DNA of 64,000 nucleotides from Gracilaria domingensis (GCA_022539475.1 VCMS01000040.1:162652-226651); one strand, 5' to 3'. Positions 28,298 through 39,300 are shown, counted from the stretch's first letter. Numbers and translations: made by a program. Notes: generated from the letters alone by a model not told the origin.

Positions 28298-30334
28298 ATG
28301 CGTCGCAGGCCAAGGGCGCAGAACCTCTCCCCGAGCTTTGCGCCCAGTCGGTTACAATTTCAACCAAGCATACAACCGCGTATCGGACAGAATGACTCTT
28401 GGATTTGGCTATCATCTGCAGCCTCTTCGTTTCAATCACATAACTCAACATGCAAACTTCAGCCGAAAACCCTATCTTCCTTTCGGCGAATGGCCCCCGC
28501 CTTTGTAAAGTATATTCGAAATGATGATACTGCATCCCCTTCAGAGGCCAGCAACATGCCGATACAACCAATTGATACAATCGGGGAACAGAAAACAGTT
28601 TTGGATTCCGAAGAGGGAATTAGTCCAAGGAGAAATTCTATGCAGATGAACGGCGCCAAAAAAGGCGGGCGAAACGAGTCTTGGTCATCTCAAAGGTCTG
28701 GCCTACCAAGTAGAGCGAAAGAGGCAAATCCAGATACTCGCAATTTTAAATCCATGGAGTTTACGAGGAAGCAAAAGCAGGATGCTACTCTCAGATATTC
28801 TCAAGCCACGACCGGTACTGCAAATAGGAAACGTGAGGATGTGAATGCTAAACGAGTAATTATCAAGGGAAGTCAATCAGCAAAGAACGAAATGATGCAA
28901 TTGCTACGAGAAGGAAAAAAGTGTTTGACTGTGCATGAGTTAAACGACATATTAGCGTCCCTGACCCGTCAAAAACGGTATACTGAAGCAATATCTATCG
29001 TGGAATTAACAGAGCGAAAACCACTAAGTGACCTTCTCACCGTATCCAAGTCGGTAAAGGCGTACACGATCATGATTGATCTGTATGGTAGAGCGCAACA
29101 GCTTGACCGGGCGTTTTCCGTATTCCGAAGCATGTGTCGGAAAGGTGTCCAACCTAACGTAGTAACGTACAACGCAATGATTGCGGCATGTTCGAGAAGT
29201 CAAGAACCATCGCTGGCGAATGAGGTCTATGAAGAAATGAAGGAAAATGGACTCCAGCCGGATAAGTTCACGTTTGGAACACTAATTGATCTAAGTGCAA
29301 AATGTGGGAATGCGAAACTGGCTTTTGATCTATCGAACCAAATGTCTGAGAACGGGGTCTTAAAGGACCAAACTATCTATTCGGCTTTGATGGAGGCGTG
29401 TGGACGAGCAGGACAGCCGGACCGAGCCTTTCGGGTGTATGAAAGCATGAAGAAGAAGGGAGTTTGGCCAAACATGGTAGTCTTTTCAGTACTTATCGAT
29501 ATCTGCTCCACCACGCGGGACCCTGAGCGTGCTTTTCATATATTCGCTGAAGCACGACATTGGGGCTTTCGGAAGCTAAATGTCATTGTGTATACAGCTC
29601 TTATTGATGCTTGTGCTAAGGGTGGGTGGCCAGAAAAAGCTGAGTTAGTCTTCAGAAACATGGTTCAAGAGGGGGTGAAACCGAATCACATAACTTTTGG
29701 AACGTTAATCGACGGGTGGGCGAGAAAGGGGGAATTTGACAAAGCGTTTGGCGTCTTGAGAAGAATGGAGGTGGAACACAGAGTTAAACCAACTGCGATT
29801 CTTGTTGGTGGCTTAATAGACGCGTGTCGTCGCTATCGTCAGTGCTCTCGAGTTAAGAAGTTGTGGGATGTTATAGTGAGATACAATATCAAGCCTTCAC
29901 GCCTGTATTACCCAGGACTCATCGGAATGGCAGTGAGTGCTGGGGAGTTACAAATAGCATGTGCTATTGTTCTACATGCATACGCTCGGGGAAATCTGCG
30001 CCGAGTGTCTCTCAACAGTGAAGCACCCGGGTTACGTGCAATGGCCTCTGCGCTGATCTACCTTCGTCATGAGCTTGACAAAGACGCTGCTTCCCCAGAA
30101 AACCTGCTAATTGTTGAACGTCTGCATGTGGTATTCGGATCCGTGCCGATGACAAACGAGCAGATGGATGCAGTTCCAGCTTCGGAGGCACGCGATCTTT
30201 GCATATCGTGGGGTGATCCGAAAGGTGGAAATGATAGGCATCTAAGTAATCGTCTGCGGCCGTCAAATAGGGGAAGAACAGCTGTCTCCAGAGGCGAGCG
30301 TCAGGGTTTCGATACGGTCACTGACGACAGATGA
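28298..30334 (+). CDS. PPR-repeat protein, probably organelle RNA maturation factor
   Basis: A 678-residue protein. Residues 1 to about 60 are rich in Ser/Arg/Gln with almost no acidic residues, as in an organelle transit peptide; 60-225 is low-complexity and charged. About nine 35-residue P-type PPR motifs run from roughly 245 to 565, for example VTYNAMIAACSRS and FTFGTLIDLSAKCGNAKLAF. PPR arrays bind single-stranded organelle RNA by a two-residue code per repeat. The array's length and the motif FGTLIDG recall MRL1, which stabilises rbcL mRNA in plants and green algae, but orthology is only a guess. No DYW, E or SMR domain. Start chosen at the first ATG. Confidence 0.9.
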   Translation: MRRRPRAQNLSPSFAPSRLQFQPSIQPRIGQNDSWIWLSSAASSFQSHNSTCKLQPKTLSSFRRMAPAFVKYIRNDDTASPSEASNMPIQPIDTIGEQKTVLDSEEGISPRRNSMQMNGAKKGGRNESWSSQRSGLPSRAKEANPDTRNFKSMEFTRKQKQDATLRYSQATTGTANRKREDVNAKRVIIKGSQSAKNEMMQLLREGKKCLTVHELNDILASLTRQKRYTEAISIVELTERKPLSDLLTVSKSVKAYTIMIDLYGRAQQLDRAFSVFRSMCRKGVQPNVVTYNAMIAACSRSQEPSLANEVYEEMKENGLQPDKFTFGTLIDLSAKCGNAKLAFDLSNQMSENGVLKDQTIYSALMEACGRAGQPDRAFRVYESMKKKGVWPNMVVFSVLIDICSTTRDPERAFHIFAEARHWGFRKLNVIVYTALIDACAKGGWPEKAELVFRNMVQEGVKPNHITFGTLIDGWARKGEFDKAFGVLRRMEVEHRVKPTAILVGGLIDACRRYRQCSRVKKLWDVIVRYNIKPSRLYYPGLIGMAVSAGELQIACAIVLHAYARGNLRRVSLNSEAPGLRAMASALIYLRHELDKDAASPENLLIVERLHVVFGSVPMTNEQMDAVPASEARDLCISWGDPKGGNDRHLSNRLRPSNRGRTAVSRGERQGFDTVTDDR

Positions 30335-30668
30335 TGCGAGCCATGACCGCCTCAAGAGTCTCACTTCTTCTGAAGCGGTAATGGCTGTCGAAGTGGGAAG
30401 GTATTGGCTCATAGTTCAATACTGACTATTACCCATCTAAAGTGAAGACTTGATCGGTAGCCGCAGAGGTGTCAAAGCTAGCCTGAGATCCTTGACACCA
30501 CACGACGACTACTTCTCATCTCACATGAGCTTCGGCGTGCTTTTTCATTGATAAACATCGGACGCAACTGACATTCAAACAGTATAATGCACTGTTTCAT
30601 GCTATTCTCTTGAATGTTACCAGTTTCCAGTCCATAGATATCCTGTGGATGCTCAGGTGTCATCTTTC
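30335..30668. other. Short 3' intergenic region between convergent genes
   Basis: Shared 3' region of the PPR and RGP1 genes. Nothing is recognised in it. Confidence 0.5.
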
Positions 30669-32285
30669 TTAGTCACTATAGTCCGTGACGTGCACGAGTT
30701 TTGCCGAACCCTTGGTTCCCCATTGGGACCCGGACTGACCACTGATGATAATGGGCAAAGTCCATTTCAAGACATCCACGTTTTCATGCGGAAGATGAGT
30801 CCAATTGTGAGGGTCCTCCCCTGGCCACGGTCCCCCTTCCCAGCCCATTTCCACCTCGTCTGTAACACCGTTCTCAGTTATGTGCACACGGTTTAAGAGC
30901 GGTTGAACATCGTCATCCCCAACAATATGGTGGGACGCAGCTCCGTTAGCCCTATGTCGTCCTCTAGACTGCGGGATGAGAAACATGAAGTGAAGCAACC
31001 ATTTTACCGACACGACGCTTGTCGTAAATGAAGGTGGCGCATCATGAGGGATTGAAAAAGTAATAGATGTATTCTTGCACGACATCACGAATTCACCATG
31101 CTCCCCATAAATCCTTCGAAATACGACACCTTGGTCTGAACTTGACTGTGTATTTTGTCCCACAGCGTACTCAGGGTTGACGACTTCATGAGCTTCCAGT
31201 CGAGCTCCCAGACGATAGCATGGTCGCTCTCCGTGAAAGTGGAATATTGCTGACAATGTGTCCCCAAGATGATGAACCTTCTTCGAAAGATAAAGACGGG
31301 CTATAGAGTGATTGCCTTGGGTAATAGCATACACCGGTATTACGTTTCGTCTGCGTGCGCGCTTCTTTTCGATGTCCATGCCCGGTCGAGGTGTGGGCAA
31401 TACTGGGAGCTCTCTCAAGTTCGATAGTGTACGATGATCATTTGTAAGGGGATTGTTCTTGTTAACATCTTCGTTATAAGGCGTCAATCTACCATTCAAC
31501 GAGAGAGCCAGTGCTATCTCAATGTCGTCTGGAGGCGCACTCTTCAACAGTCTAGCTGACATGCTTAGCGCGGTGGTTTCTTTCTCTTCCAAAAAGGAAT
31601 TGGATAAAGGACCCACTCCCTGTGGCGTAGGGACGGGGACAACCATTCTAGCACGGCTCTCATCCTTTGCAGTTCCGCCCGGCGTAACGATCCTAAATGG
31701 AACGCGAATCAACTTTGGAGGATTTGCGTCGGGAAACTTGACGACAATATGAAGTGCGTATGCATACCTAACTGCAACACCTCGAAAAGTCGGAGGAACA
31801 GTTTCTGGTAGCACGCACTCTACTTCAAAACACACACGCGAGCCAGGAGTCAGTTGTTCTCTTTCGCAGACTACAAGCGGAGCAGAACGAAAAATGACGC
31901 CAGAGTGACCCGCTCGTCCGCCGCCACCGATCAAATTAGCATCTGAAAGAGCGGCGGACCAGGGATACGGCTGGCTATTTGCCTGCTTCGGGACATGCAA
32001 TATTCGTGGGGAATGTGAGGATGCAATCGGCTTGGATAGATGGTTGTCCAACGAATTACGTGAGGAGTTGCCATGTGCATGAGATACAAGCCACGAGCGG
32101 TCGGTGGACCAGCGACCGCTTACTTCACATACTATGTAGTCCAGGCGGTTGGAGGGGGAAGGCTCAGTTCGATGCCTTCGTAAAGAATCTGCATGCAGCG
32201 TTATTGTGGCTCGCAACGGCGATCCTGGAACGAACGACGGTGATAATGTGTGAGCAGAGACAGTTATGGTGGATGGAACCGTCAT
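30669..32285 (-). CDS. RGP1: RGP1-family subunit of the Ric1-Rgp1 Rab6 exchange factor
   Basis: A 538-residue protein with an arrestin-like beta fold. In yeast and animals Rgp1 with Ric1 activates Ypt6/Rab6 for retrograde traffic at the Golgi. The family match rests on the blocks AVRYAYALHIVVKF and RVPFRIVTPGG in the middle, IPVYAITQGNHSIARLYLSK, and VVSVKWLLHFMFLIP, where a signature arrestin-type strand occurs. A Ser/Arg-rich insert lies near residues 40-110. The start is the ATG at 32285; the open frame continues six codons to a TTG. No introns and no signal peptide. Confidence 0.78.
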   Translation of the reverse strand: MTVPSTITVSAHTLSPSFVPGSPLRATITLHADSLRRHRTEPSPSNRLDYIVCEVSGRWSTDRSWLVSHAHGNSSRNSLDNHLSKPIASSHSPRILHVPKQANSQPYPWSAALSDANLIGGGGRAGHSGVIFRSAPLVVCEREQLTPGSRVCFEVECVLPETVPPTFRGVAVRYAYALHIVVKFPDANPPKLIRVPFRIVTPGGTAKDESRARMVVPVPTPQGVGPLSNSFLEEKETTALSMSARLLKSAPPDDIEIALALSLNGRLTPYNEDVNKNNPLTNDHRTLSNLRELPVLPTPRPGMDIEKKRARRRNVIPVYAITQGNHSIARLYLSKKVHHLGDTLSAIFHFHGERPCYRLGARLEAHEVVNPEYAVGQNTQSSSDQGVVFRRIYGEHGEFVMSCKNTSITFSIPHDAPPSFTTSVVSVKWLLHFMFLIPQSRGRHRANGAASHHIVGDDDVQPLLNRVHITENGVTDEVEMGWEGGPWPGEDPHNWTHLPHENVDVLKWTLPIIISGQSGSQWGTKGSAKLVHVTDYSD

Positions 32286-35091
32286 ATCGGAGTAAGGGAG
32301 CAATTGCGGAGGTTTCTTGGTGGCGAAGAGGAAAGCGCAGGTCGATGCGACTGGTTAGCTATGCTTGTATCTTGTGTAGAGAGGAAGCTGCTCAATTCAC
32401 AGCTCTTACTGTACAGCGCGGGGGAGCAAGGAGACGAGTGCCGCAGCAGGGCACGAGACGAGAGCCTCTGCTGAGCACGCGGCGGTTGGCGAGAGTGGAG
32501 AGCGAGCGCGCAAAAAACGCGCTTGCAACAAAAAACTGATTGGCCCCAGCCTGGGGCCCCCAGGCATTCACAAGAAAAGCCATGGCGTCCTCTTCTAAAA
32601 CTTCGGCGAAAGAGCTCGTATGAGAAGTTTCTTGCGCACCCATATCTGTCGACAGAGATCTCAGTTCCTTATATTCTTCTGGCGTTCGATGCTGCGCATT
32701 TGAATGCTGAATTGCGCCTACGTTACTTGATTCAGTCACGAATTTGGGAGCACTCCAGAATGAAAGCCAGCGATGTGTTGAGAAACACCAAACTGTCAGT
32801 CAAGTTGATCCGCAGCACTATCGGGCGACCGCCGAAACAAAGAACCATTGTTCGCGTACGTTGCACAGCCCTGCATGTCACGCCCTCTTCTTGAAAGCTA
32901 ACAGCCCTTTGTTCTCGATCCTATCGCCTCTTAGCAACTTGGATTTAGAAAACTGAATCAGACCAGAATTCACGAGGACGGTCCACGCGTATGGGGTATG
33001 CTCCAGAAAGTCATTCATCTTGTTAAGGTTGAGAGAATACACGCAAGCGATGTTCCAGAGAAGGGACTCTAATGAGAGCTATTCGGGAAAAGCAAATCGA
33101 GGTATCGCTGCGAATCAATGCTTCATAGTTCCTCGGCCCGCCACTTTCTGCTCAGTGATTATGCGTTTACGGTCTTCGGGGGATATTTGATGGGTAGAAA
33201 ACACGTGCAAGATGCGAACAGGAGGGAGCATGCATTAAGGACCGAGCGACGACTTCAATTTCAAACTTGACAGCAGCGCGACCATGGGAGAGACTGCAGT
33301 CGTTTTGAGAGACGACATGTAAAGCATCACAGAGTACGTTTCTTCCTTGTTCCAAGTGCATATCCATCGTATATTCGCAGTGACAAGATCACACACTTAT
33401 TCGACGTGGCGAACGAGGTGCCGAAGCTACCATTATTTCGTCACAGGACGGCGATCAGTGGTTAAGCGACCATTACTTTGTCACAAAAAGGCAATCAGTG
33501 GTTAAAAGACCTATTCATATTGCAGATAGCGGACCTGAGTGCTACACGCTACGCAGCGTTTTGTTTCTGGTTACAATCTTCTTTCTCCTTTCGTTGTAGA
33601 ATCAACCTGTCGCTTCCTAATCGTGTTTGTTTGTAGTCGACACAGGGCTTGGCCAGTATTCATTCATTCATTCACTCTTCATTTCTTGGTTCCTATCCTA
33701 TGGCACCTCTCAGCTTCCGTTGTAAGAATAAGTTATTACCATATCTTCCTTTCCTGCGATTTGTACAGAACGGCGAATAGATGTTCCTTGATACGTCTCC
33801 ATCAGATCACTTTTCGAACGCGGAACCTGAAGAACGCAGGAACGGCTTTTCCAAACACAAAAGATGTGGGAAACCCCCTAAAAAGTAACACTTTGCTCGA
33901 TCGGGCGGACGAAGACTCGTTGCGACACGGAAAAATACTGCTTGAGAGACATGTTGTTTTCCACCACCGTTAAAATGAAAGTTGCTACACTTGTACTCTT
34001 GGATTCCCCTCCGTTCCCGATTCTTGAACTAACTACGGAGAAACTTGGGAGTTTGTGATTGCGAGGACTTTCTACGAAGGTTGAGATATGTGCAAGCCTA
34101 GTCGCAGCTCTTCTACAACAGCGTCTTCAAGCTGGTGGTGCCAACTCATTCACGAGCTATAAGAACCAGCCAATCATCCACTGGTGTCCATGAACAGAAG
34201 GAAGATATCTGTGCATATCTAACAACTAATCAATGCACCGAAACTTTGTCCCACTATCTTCATTATCATCATGAGCATAATATCTACAGATTCTTCTCTC
34301 TCTTTTCTGAAACGCGTAAAAGTGCTCGTACCCAGAGTACTACAGGTACATCTATCATCCCAGCAATTTGTTTTGAGCAGCTACAACGGAATTCAACAGA
34401 AAATCTTTGCTTTCCGGCTCTACTTGTCAGCGCCATCACCAAACGTATTTACCTCAAAAAAGTCCCCAGGCATTGTTGGAGAAAAAGGTAAAGCCCGGAG
34501 GAAGTGTACGTGTTTGACTATAAACAGGTCTTTATGATGTGCATCATTTTCAGGCACGGACATCTGGAACAATAAGCGTGGCAGAAAGAAAACGGGAAGA
34601 AGCAATGAGAACTCGCGGAGATTCAAAAAAAAAAAAAAACGCTCGCTCGCTCGCTCGACTCGGTTCGACGGCAACAGCAAAATCAGAACCAGGTTTGAAA
34701 GGCATATCCATATACATGATAAACCAAACAACAACTTCCATCAAAAAGCTGTGCCTCCGATCAATTGGTGAAGAAAAGAAAAACCTAACTACATGTACAC
34801 AAGCAGCTCTTCATCTTCCGCCACATCCCGTTTTCAAAAGTAAAAAGAAAAACAGAGCGAACAAACCAGAAGAAACAGAAAAGCGAGGCCCGGTCAGATC
34901 CGACGAGGAGCAGTGGGCAACGGAAGGTAACGCACGGCCCAATTAGTGTCTCATAAACCAAATGTTAACGTCATCAAAGAAATCAACCCTCATTCACTTG
35001 CTTCCACCGCACAAGGCTGCCCATCGCCTAACAACAATTCCCATGCAGAGCAAAGGCAGAAAAAAAGTTAAGGTGGACAACGCGGGAAGCA
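32286..35091. other. Gene desert of about 2.8 kb
   Basis: No supported gene. Contains a 40-bp tandem duplication at 33428-33507, an A14 run near 34626-34640 followed by a (CTCG)n tract, and A-rich sequence at 34750-34960 that may be the 3' UTR or 3' flank of the RING E3 gene. Short frames here (up to 144 codons) lack recognisable features. Confidence 0.55.
33428..33507. repeat. Two tandem copies of a 40-bp unit
   Basis: Both copies read ACCATTA-TT-GTCACA, then a G-rich step, then ATCAGTGGTTAA. They differ at roughly six positions. Confidence 0.8.
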
Positions 35092-36852
35092 TCAAGGCGG
35101 CGGAACTGGTGTGCGACACAACGCACATTCGAGTCTTATCTCCAGCCACTTTTCCAAGCAATCACTATGAAAGAAGTGATCACACGGAGTGACCATTCGT
35201 TCCCTCGAATTGACAGGAACCGGTTCCATACAAATACAGCACTCTCGGAGTGGTTCCGCAGGTGCACCAGCCACGAGTGGGCGACACTCACCAGTGGCGG
35301 CCTCAAGATCCTCTGTCTCATCATCCAGAACGATGGGACGATAATAGTCATACTTTTCCGGCAGCAGTTCCTTGGGAATAAACCAGCGCGGACCAAACTT
35401 GTACTGAGAAAGTAGAATGATAGCCTGAGTGAAAAGCCAGACAACCAACGCAATCGCGGACGCCGGTCGCGGCTGTATGTGCAAAAAGTTATGAGGGCAA
35501 CCCCAAAAGTACAGCGGGATCGCAAGACGCGTAACAGTCGAGCCAATAATATACGACGGAAGCAGCGGGCGACGGTGGTCTTCAACAGCGTTTAGAATAA
35601 TCTGCGGAACCCAGAAGGAATACAAGGCAAACAAGAAGAAGCGCAGATGGTCCTGAAGCTGATACAACAGAATGATGCCAATCAACAGCGAGCCGTAGAA
35701 GCGAGAATACAACATTGACAACTCGCGACGCATGGCTTCCCAGCCCTCTGAAAAGCCTGACGGTCGGCGAGCCTTCCAAATCAGCAGCATCCAACGCATA
35801 AGGAAGATCGAAAAGCAAATAAACTTGAAGAAAGCGGCGGTGGCAAACGCATTGAACAACGGCTGCACGGCGATGCCCATGGTCAAGTGCCCCAGACACA
35901 GGTACGAGTCAGCAACGGCCTGCAAGCCGACGGTCATGAGCGAGACGCGCCTGGCGCCCGCCTGCGTGCTGGTCATCTCCATCTGTCGAATCAAAACAAT
36001 GACCTGAATGAAGGCGACGACGGTGACAAGCAGGGTGTAGTTGATGGCCTTTCCAAACAAGGTCTCTGTATCGAGCGTGGAGAGGACCAACGAAACCTTG
36101 GTGTTGCACTGCTCCGACACAAAGACGCCCTTCATCTCCACATACTCGTCGTTCGGATCGAGCTGTCGGCCAGACAGCACGCCCGGACCGTCCGGGTCGA
36201 ACGGATGCGAGTCGGCGTCGCTCGGGGTCTCGTCCGTGAACTGCCCCTCGGTGACGGAGAAGGTGGCCTCGAACGGGCACTGCGCGGCGACGGACGCGCG
36301 CTGCATGGTGCGCTGCGGGCGGTACTGCTTGCGCTGCTTCTGGAAGCTGGGCGACAGCGCGGCAATGAAGCGGGGCTCGGACACGTTGAGCGGGGCGACG
36401 GCGGGCGTGGCGACGTAGACGCGGTACAGGCGGTGCAGCACGGCGGACACGTCCTCAAACAGCACGTCGCCCACCATGACGAGCGTGCCCGACTGCTGGT
36501 CGTACAAGCCCAGCATGTTGAGCGAGATGTCGCGCGGCGTGCGGTACGTGCCGTCGCGCACCAGCAGCTCGGCCAGCACGAGGTTGGCGGCCGGCGACAG
36601 CGACGTCGGGTGGTTGTGCGCCATGAGCAGCGCAAAGCCCGCCGTGTTGACGAAGGACGCGTTGGGGAACAGCTGCGTCGACGTCCACGAGCCGTCGTAC
36701 AGGCGGCGCAGGTTGCGCGGGTACGCGTGCGGCGCCGGCGCGCGCGCGCTGCCGGCGGCGGCGGCAGCCGCGGCGGCGGGGTGCGCGGCCGCGGCCGGCA
36801 GCAGCAGCAGCAGCGCGGGCAGCAGCCATGCGCGGGCGGTCGCGCGCGGCAT
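35092..36852 (-). CDS. Membrane RING-H2 E3 ubiquitin ligase, Tul1/FLYING SAUCER type
   Basis: About 586 residues from the ATG at 36852. It starts with a signal peptide (residues 1-22) and an Ala-rich stretch, then a lumenal domain of about 280 residues with several Asn-linked glycosylation sites. About seven membrane helices run from roughly 300 to 520 (for example VVAFIQVIVLI, FICFSIFLMRWMLLI, LLIGIILLYQL). The last 45 residues are a RING-H2 domain: CCICMEP, then TPCDHFFHSDCLEKW, then CALC. This is the layout of yeast Tul1, core of the Dsc complex that ubiquitinates misassembled membrane proteins in Golgi and endosomes, and of plant FLY1, which tunes pectin modification. The frame open upstream to 37191 has no supporting ATG context and low complexity. 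The 5' part is in a GC island. Confidence 0.88.
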   Translation of the reverse strand: MPRATARAWLLPALLLLLPAAAAHPAAAAAAAAGSARAPAPHAYPRNLRRLYDGSWTSTQLFPNASFVNTAGFALLMAHNHPTSLSPAANLVLAELLVRDGTYRTPRDISLNMLGLYDQQSGTLVMVGDVLFEDVSAVLHRLYRVYVATPAVAPLNVSEPRFIAALSPSFQKQRKQYRPQRTMQRASVAAQCPFEATFSVTEGQFTDETPSDADSHPFDPDGPGVLSGRQLDPNDEYVEMKGVFVSEQCNTKVSLVLSTLDTETLFGKAINYTLLVTVVAFIQVIVLIRQMEMTSTQAGARRVSLMTVGLQAVADSYLCLGHLTMGIAVQPLFNAFATAAFFKFICFSIFLMRWMLLIWKARRPSGFSEGWEAMRRELSMLYSRFYGSLLIGIILLYQLQDHLRFFLFALYSFWVPQIILNAVEDHRRPLLPSYIIGSTVTRLAIPLYFWGCPHNFLHIQPRPASAIALVVWLFTQAIILLSQYKFGPRWFIPKELLPEKYDYYRPIVLDDETEDLEAATGECRPLVAGAPAEPLRECCICMEPVPVNSRERMVTPCDHFFHSDCLEKWLEIRLECALCRTPVPPP

Positions 36853-37232
36853 GTCCACGCGCGAAGAAGGAGCGCGCGGGCGTTGGAGGGGGAGGGGGGG
36901 GCGGGGGCGGGGGCGGGGGCGGGGGCGTCGCGCGCGGCAGCGGGCAGCGGCGGCCGGTGGCGGCAGCAGCAGCGCGCGCAGACGCGGCGCGGCGCGCGCT
37001 ATAGAGTTACGCGCGGCGCGCCGATTCGAACGGCGAGCGCAGCGAGCGAGCGAGCGAGCGAGCCAGCTTTCCACTGGAACGAGTGCGGCGCGCTGTAAGG
37101 CAGTGTAATGCGGCTGCTCTGTCATGGGGGCGCGGTTTACAGTGCGGCTACCGGCGGGGGCGGTTTGACAGGGCTGGTGTTTATCATACAAGAATGCACT
37201 TGAGATTCAAGAGATAAGGATACGTTTGGTAG
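36853..37232. other. GC-rich upstream region of the RING E3 gene with hexanucleotide repeat
   Basis: Holds a (GGGGGC)n tract at about 36891-36927 (five or six units, C-rich on the transcribed strand) and a (CGAG)n tract near 37035-37062. No TATA box or RNA gene was seen. Confidence 0.6.
36891..36927. repeat. (GGGGGC)n hexanucleotide repeat
   Basis: An eight-G run followed by five GGGGGC units, 40-75 bp upstream of the E3 start codon. It is able in principle to form a G-quadruplex on the plus strand. Confidence 0.85.
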
Positions 37233-37377
37233 CTAGCCGCGCTCGCTGGAGCGGCCCTGCGACGTGACGGGGCTGAGCGGCTGCGGCGGCGCGTCAAAGG
37301 CGCCGTCGCTGGAGGAGGCGAGCGAGCGCGGCGGCGACGCGTCGGCGTGCTCGTTCTGCTCGTTGGCGGCGCCGGAA

Positions 37378-37416
<39 letters not shown>

Positions 37417-38612
37417 GCGGTGAGCTGGCGCGTGCGGCGCATGTGCAGGCGCATGACCATGTCGGCGTTGGCGCGCAGCGCGGCGTGGTAGCCGCGCACC
37501 ACGTGGCGCAGCGTGTAGTTGAGCACGCGCGCCACCCACAGCTTGAACAGCAGCTCGCGCCAGTCGGCGTCGCGCAGCTCGAACGCGTCCAGCAGCGCCT
37601 TGTACGTGGCCACCCAGCGCGCCTCGTCCATGAAGCGCACGGCCGGCCACTGCGCCGCCGCCAGCAGCCCGTCGCGCACCGCGCGCGGCAGCGCGCGCGC
37701 CGCCAGCGCGCGCTGCCGCGCGCTCCAGTTCTCGCGCAGCAGCGCCATGCTGCGCTCGATGTCGTAGCCCACCGCGGCCGCGAGCGCCGCCGGCACGGGC
37801 GCCGCCGGCTCGATGCGGTGCACGCTGGGCGCGCAGCTCACCGCCTCGTGGCGCACGCTCTGCACCGCCGCGAAGCACTCGCACAGCATGTTCTTGAGCT
37901 CGTGCAGCCCGCCGTACAGCGCGTGCACCTTGCCGGCCGGCATGTACGCCTCCAGCAGCGAGAAGCGCCGCTGCGCGCAGAAGAACGTGTACATGGTGTC
38001 GATGCCCCAGTCCGACTGCCGCAGCACGCGCGCCTCGCTCATCAGCGCCTCCACCACGCGCCGCGTCAGGCACAGCTCGCCGCCCAGCGGCTGCTGCACC
38101 CACGGCAGCGCGCTGCGCGGCCACAGCAGCGCAAAGCCCAGCTTGGTCACCTGCCACGTCACCTGCGCGTCCGTGCTCGAGCGCGGGAAGTAGTGGCGCA
38201 CCACGTCGTAGCCCAGCGCCGCGCCGTCCTCCGCCTTGCTGATCCAGCTCTCGTCGAACGACTCGATGTCCGCGTCGTAAAAGTGCAGCCGCTTGAGCGG
38301 CTCCTTGAGCGCGTTGTGCGCCTGCTCGTGCGCGCCCAGAAAGTACTGCATGGCCGAGTTCATGCCGTCGCCCTTGCCGGAGCGCAGCTCCGAGCCGAGC
38401 CGCGTCTGCACCATCAGCCGCACCGGCTTGCTGTACGGCGTGCGCGAGCGGTTGCGCGCCTCGATGGCGTCGTGGATTTGCTCATAGCACTCGTTCTTCT
38501 GCGCGCCCATCAGCAGCACCACGTCCACGCACTTGTGCGACACCGCTACCTCGACGTTGCGCAGCACCGTTGGCACATGCTCTTTCTTGAACGGGAAGCA
38601 CACCAGAGCCAT
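37233..38612 (-). CDS. Mannosylglycerate synthase (GT78)
   Basis: A 459-residue enzyme from the ATG at 38612; the upstream frame begins only with GTG. It should transfer mannose from GDP-mannose to D-glycerate in one step, giving 2-O-mannosylglycerate (digeneaside), the osmolyte of many red algae. The match to the Rhodothermus marinus GT78 enzyme, recalled from memory, runs along residues 1 to about 390: VCFPFKKEHVPTVLRNV, GKGDGMNSAMQYFL, the DxD metal motif FYDADIESF (D113, D115), VRHYFPRSSTDAQVTW, QPLGGEL, SDWGIDTMYTF, GKVHALYGGLHEL with the metal-binding His, and FKLWVARVLNYTLR. The family is about 400 residues, so the last 65 (a run of Ala, then Ser/Pro-rich) are an extra tail. No signal peptide; probably cytosolic. 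The whole gene is GC-rich and intronless. Confidence 0.93.
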
Positions 38613-38686
38613 GGCGCCACGCACTGTTGGTTGTGTTTAAGGCAACACAAGCCACGAACAGCACTGGACGAAAGGAGCACGCAGGT

Positions 38687-38703
38687 TATATATATATATA
38701 TAT
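38687..38703 (-). promoter_or_regulatory. TATA-like (TA)n tract upstream of mannosylglycerate synthase
   Basis: A TA-alternating run about 75-90 bp upstream of the ATG at 38612, standing out in a GC-rich setting. It could act as the TATA element or be a microsatellite. Confidence 0.5.
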
Positions 38704-39300
38704 CAAGTTACGAAGGCTAGCGGGACAGACAAAAACACGACGAGCGGCCTAAATGGATGCAGAGCAATGAAAGATGTTACACAACTACAGCGAGAGGGGA
38801 GGGAGTGCGGTCGAAAGCGGGCGGCAGACACCAAGGTGCAGTTGCGTGACGAGTGCAAGCGCAGCGGGCCACACGGAAAGCGGAGACAGTGGGGCGGGCG
38901 GGGTGGGTGAGGGGGGTTGGCCGACACGACGGGCAGGGTGAACGAAAGCACGAGGCGGCCAATTGGGGCTGCCGACGAGGGGAGTCAAGAGGATGCGGAA
39001 CTGCAAAGGCAGTGAACGAGACGGGGGCGGGGGGGGCGACGGACAAGGGCTCGGCACGGAGGAGGAACAGGGGGCTTGGAACGGAGGAGGGACAGGGGGC
39101 TTGGCACGGAGGGATGGGGCGCGAAAGCACAAAACGGCCACTGAGGGGCGTGAGGCGGAGCGGCGGGAGGGCAGGGAGGGCAGGACGGACAGAGAACGGA
39201 GGCACAGGACGACAGAAAGAGCGGACTGCGAGCGCCGGACGGACGAAAGCGGCAGCTGACAGACAGGCGGCGCACCCGACTCGGGAGGGATGAGGGGAAG

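Noticed and set aside
34539-34946. 135-codon Lys-rich plus-strand frame
   Set aside because: Its composition follows the A-rich sequence and a poly-A run, so it is probably untranslated flank of the RING E3 gene.
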